A stretch of DNA of 16,379 nucleotides from Fidelibacterota bacterium (GTDB lineage Bacteria; Fidelibacterota; JAANXI01): NCBI GenBank assembly GCA_018263365.1, contig JAANXI010000155.1, positions 1 to 16,379 of the forward strand, in the 5' to 3' direction. The translations under genes and the position numbers were made by a program. Shown piece after piece: positions 13,749 through 16,379 of the stretch. Under the pieces are notes generated by a model. The model searched no databases. It had not been told where the DNA came from and saw nothing but the letters and a program-made list of their open reading frames with translations. The number at the start of each line of letters is the position of its first letter. Position 1 is the first letter of the stretch.

Positions 13749-14618
13749 TTACCACCGGACTTCAAAATTCAGCGTATTTATGGTGCGATTTTCCAGTTGC
13801 ATGGGCCGGTATCGCATCTGCAATCGCATTCCGGCGCCATCACTGCCTTCCGGCTTGAAAAAGACCGTCTCAAATGCCGAGGCAATGTGGTTAAAAATAA
13901 TCCCGGAGACGAACAGCATACTGGTATCCGCAAAATCGTTGGCCTTGTCCCGCAATTTTTTGTTTTCGGCACGCTTTGGATTCAGATGGTCAGCAGTTTC
14001 TGTATTGTCAGGATTATTTCGGTCGAATGTAGTCCATCCAGAGGCGAATTGATCATATTTATAGGCATTTTCATATCCTTCGTGGTCCCAGACCATCTCC
14101 CATGCATCCGGACAGGTTTCCGGATCACAGGGATAATCCGTTGGTTCATTAGTAGGATACGAATAGACCTCACCGGTTTCCCTGTAACGAATATTGATAG
14201 AGTGCGTTGACGGTTGATCCTCCGGATTATAATAGTTTAACCAATCCTCCAGATTCCAGTATTTCTCCGCGTGCGCCTGAAACTCATCCTTTTTTTCTTC
14301 ATATTTTTTATCGTACACGAGGTATCCTGCAATTCCGGCGCCTTCGATGCCAAGGAACAGGCCGCTTCGGATAGTCTTTCCCTGGGAAAATTGCCCCCAG
14401 CCCGGAATCAGCGCGGATTTGAAAAAGTTGCGATCGAGGGGCGATTCTGCCAATCCCATGGAATCTTCCTGCGCCCGGAGGGAATAGGTGGTCCATTTGA
14501 TGACCGGAGACCTGCTCAATGGATTCTGCGACTGCAGCTGTGTGGTAAAATCCGCACCCCGCAACCCGATCACCCCAAAGAAAAATACAACCATCGATAA
14601 CACGATTTTTTCCTGCAT
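13749..14618 (-). CDS. DUF5683-like envelope protein
   Basis: A 289-residue protein with an N-terminal signal segment (MQEKIVLSMVVFFFGVIGL). The segment KSALIPGWGQFSQGKTIRSGLFLG (67-90), with IPGWGQ and the following hydrophobic helix to about 100, resembles the DUF5683 family of FCB envelope proteins, whose function is unknown. A long hydrophilic stretch (about 105-220) with YPCDPETCPDAWEMVWDHEGYE lies between the two hydrophobic parts. A second hydrophobic helix (about 228-245) is followed by beta-prone MRLQMRYRPMQLENRTINTLNFEVRW at the end. AGGAG stands six bases before the ATG. It follows the propeller-barrel gene by 15 bases and precedes bamD. The family call is by motif and context; the role is unknown. 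Confidence 0.65.
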   Translation of the reverse strand: MQEKIVLSMVVFFFGVIGLRGADFTTQLQSQNPLSRSPVIKWTTYSLRAQEDSMGLAESPLDRNFFKSALIPGWGQFSQGKTIRSGLFLGIEGAGIAGYLVYDKKYEEKKDEFQAHAEKYWNLEDWLNYYNPEDQPSTHSINIRYRETGEVYSYPTNEPTDYPCDPETCPDAWEMVWDHEGYENAYKYDQFASGWTTFDRNNPDNTETADHLNPKRAENKKLRDKANDFADTSMLFVSGIIFNHIASAFETVFFKPEGSDGAGMRLQMRYRPMQLENRTINTLNFEVRW

Positions 14619-14633
14619 AGCAATCTCCTGTTA

Positions 14634-16379
14634 CTATGTGTCAAATTCGAACAGTAATTTAAAATAATATCGCCACTCGTTTCCGTATCCCTGCGTATCT
14701 GATTGATTGAGTTTAAACGAGTCGAACCCGTAAGCCGCATCCAAGCTGATAGCCGTTGGATAGGCGTAAAAGGAAAACCCGCCCAGGCGCAACTCTACTC
14801 CGGCGGACTTCCGCCACCGGATATTCTCAAAACCGCCTTTCCAGGCGTCACCGACCTGAAAATACGGTCCCAGATAGATATCCTGAAAATTAAACGGGAT
14901 CAGCCGCCAGTTCACGCCCGTTGCCACCGGCGCCAGCCACTGGAAGGTATTCGTCCACATCCGGGAGCCGCTGATGCTGTAAAACGGATACCCTTTCAGT
15001 CCGGGCATTCCCCCGGCAAAGAAGTAAAAAAAATCGTCCACATCATCCTTGGAAATCCAGCCGGTCCGAACATCAGCACTGATACTGCTTTTCTCCCAAA
15101 ACGGCAGGCTCATCCCCGCACTCAGGGTGTTTTCAATCTTATGGTAGTAGTTGGGGGTATACACCTCTTCCAGCAGACCGGATTCCGAAATCCGGAAGTC
15201 GTCGATGAAATCGTTGCGCTCATAACTATAGGTGAACTTTGTGTTCAAATGCGCCCCTCGATTAATGTAGGACAACCGGGATGAACGAAAGTCCAGGAGA
15301 CTCCAGTCGATATCAAAGTGGACCTGTTTGCCGACGAAATATTCGTACCGGAGTTTCGAAAGGAAGTTACCTGGGAGCGACTGAAGTTGTTGCTGCGACA
15401 ACAGGTATTTAATAAATGTACTGTATTGCTCGTATCTTCCGTATAAGTCCCACTTGAACGTTCCCCAGGGGAACCGATACCATTGCTGCCTTATGCCGAA
15501 ATTGGTCTGCATCAGGCTGAACCGGAGATCGGCATTCGTCTGCGGATCTCCTGGATCGGTTTGTCCCTCGTAAAAGTAAATTTTCTCTGAGATATTCCTC
15601 GTGAGGAATGCGATATCCGCGTAGAGCGTGGGCCGTAATTGGTTGTACTCGAACAGCAGGAATATATCGATGTCCCGGAGCCGGTTAATGCTGGCGCTTC
15701 CCATCACGCTCATCTGCTCCAGAATTTCGTTGGAGAAGAAGTACACGCCGGGCTTGACGGTACCGTACTCAATCATGAGTCGCGGCACAATAAACATCTC
15801 CGAGTATTCCGAGGTGTAGTCACTTTTATCGATAGTCAGGAATTGCGAATCATCGTATTCCGGTGTGGGGACCTGCTCCTCAAAGTCTTTATAAATCATA
15901 TTGTCGGCATCGACGCGTTCCACATTCCGGTAGAGCCCAAACCGATATCCGCCGTTGTTAAACAGGGCTAATGCGAGCGTGCCATCCTCCGCAATATCAG
16001 GCATAAATGCGCCGCCCGGCACGTTGGTAACCGGCCATTCCTCACCGGCAGACAAGTCCCGCCGGTAGATATTGAATATGCCGGTGCGATCATCGGCAAA
16101 GGTCAGCGTATTACCGTGCAACACCGGGCTTCTGACATCCCAGCGATAATCGATCAGCAGGCTGAGTTCCTGATCGTTGAGGGAATACCGGTAGATATCC
16201 AGGCCAAACTTTGTATTCATGTCAAAAACGATTGAATTGCCATCATCGGAAAACCGGGGAGTAAAAATCTGTTCACCGGCACGGAAATCGGTGAGCTGCC
16301 GGGTGGAGTCTCCGGTGAAATCATACAAGTGCAGGTTTTGCGTCCCGTCATAAGAGGAGACATAGACGATAAGCGAATC
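14634..16379 (-). CDS. beta-propeller plus Omp85-like barrel outer-membrane protein (partial, 5' end outside)
   Basis: The frame is open from the right edge to a TAG at 14634-14636, giving 581 visible codons. The first visible residues (DSLIVYVSSYDGTQNLHLYD) continue a TolB/PD40-type repeat, so the N-terminus lies beyond the window. The repeats (FTPRFSDDGNSIVFD, SPVLHGNTLTFADD, FMPDIAEDGTLALAL) mark a WD40-like propeller of about 150 visible residues. The remaining ~390 residues alternate like a beta barrel and include GGMPGLKGYPFYSISGSR (around 15010-14955). This resembles the (L/V)RGY/F loop-6 motif of the Omp85/BamA family, with Lys in the Arg position. It heads the operon with the DUF5683-like and bamD genes. 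A role in outer-membrane assembly or transport is inferred. Confidence 0.75.
   Translation of the reverse strand, partial: DSLIVYVSSYDGTQNLHLYDFTGDSTRQLTDFRAGEQIFTPRFSDDGNSIVFDMNTKFGLDIYRYSLNDQELSLLIDYRWDVRSPVLHGNTLTFADDRTGIFNIYRRDLSAGEEWPVTNVPGGAFMPDIAEDGTLALALFNNGGYRFGLYRNVERVDADNMIYKDFEEQVPTPEYDDSQFLTIDKSDYTSEYSEMFIVPRLMIEYGTVKPGVYFFSNEILEQMSVMGSASINRLRDIDIFLLFEYNQLRPTLYADIAFLTRNISEKIYFYEGQTDPGDPQTNADLRFSLMQTNFGIRQQWYRFPWGTFKWDLYGRYEQYSTFIKYLLSQQQLQSLPGNFLSKLRYEYFVGKQVHFDIDWSLLDFRSSRLSYINRGAHLNTKFTYSYERNDFIDDFRISESGLLEEVYTPNYYHKIENTLSAGMSLPFWEKSSISADVRTGWISKDDVDDFFYFFAGGMPGLKGYPFYSISGSRMWTNTFQWLAPVATGVNWRLIPFNFQDIYLGPYFQVGDAWKGGFENIRWRKSAGVELRLGGFSFYAYPTAISLDAAYGFDSFKLNQSDTQGYGNEWRYYFKLLFEFDT

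Noticed and set aside
13700..13765. Longer bamD start at 13765
   Set aside because: It would use a TTG inside the preceding gene and add 22 residues ahead of a clean lipoprotein signal peptide.
14703..15284. Plus-strand open frame of 193 codons
   Set aside because: It is antisense to the barrel region of the propeller-barrel gene. Its translation shows no domain.
1..16379. CRISPR arrays, tRNA genes, insertion sequences, prophage or defence genes
   Set aside because: I saw no regularly spaced repeats, cloverleaf sequences, transposase or phage-type proteins. The region is compact and composed of core genes.

Overview
The window is a dense bacterial chromosome segment with every recognisable gene on the minus strand, so transcription runs from the high coordinates to the low ones. 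I see 20 coding regions: 18 complete and one cut at each edge. I see no tRNA, rRNA, CRISPR array, insertion sequence or prophage. No gap between genes exceeds about 100 bases. The organism is a diderm, shown by BamD, outer-membrane barrels and an Omp85-like protein. DUF3078-like and DUF5683-like proteins, an hrcA-grpE-dnaJ cluster without dnaK, and DTT/DTS-rich secreted proteins suggest the FCB superphylum (for example Neomarinimicrobiota, Calditrichota or KSB1-like lineages). The exact phylum cannot be fixed from this sequence alone.

Layout in transcription order. (1) 16379-12908, envelope block: a beta-propeller plus Omp85-like barrel protein (5' end outside the window), a DUF5683-like membrane protein, and a BamD-like TPR lipoprotein. 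nadD follows closely. (2) 12209-11358: a DUF3078-like outer-membrane barrel protein behind its own 98-base intergenic region. (3) 11309-9005: a SAM methyltransferase, ftsE and ftsX, joined by ATGA overlaps, apparently from a promoter so close to the ATG that the mRNA could be leaderless. (4) 8919-6020: hrcA, grpE, dnaJ. A candidate promoter overlaps an inverted repeat that is not CIRCE. (5) 5975-2418: a ComEA-like helix-hairpin-helix protein, an unrecognised single-pass membrane protein, a degenerate PilM/GspL-like pseudo-actin, and a PilN-like protein that keeps the PilM-binding type N-terminus. (6) 2421-1: rsmD, coaD, pta, an FmdB-type zinc ribbon, and the first codons of another gene at the left edge.

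The most interesting part is block 5. ComEA (DNA uptake) and a PilM/PilN pair suggest a reduced or divergent pilus/secretion inner-membrane platform, with an unknown membrane protein where PilO might be expected. It sits inside a tightly packed housekeeping operon downstream of the heat-shock repressor. The second point of interest is the propeller-barrel fusion beside bamD and the DUF5683-like gene. It looks like an outer-membrane assembly or transport locus joining TolB-type and Omp85-type elements in one polypeptide. Functions for these divergent proteins are inferences from motifs and position. The housekeeping calls rest on clear family motifs.
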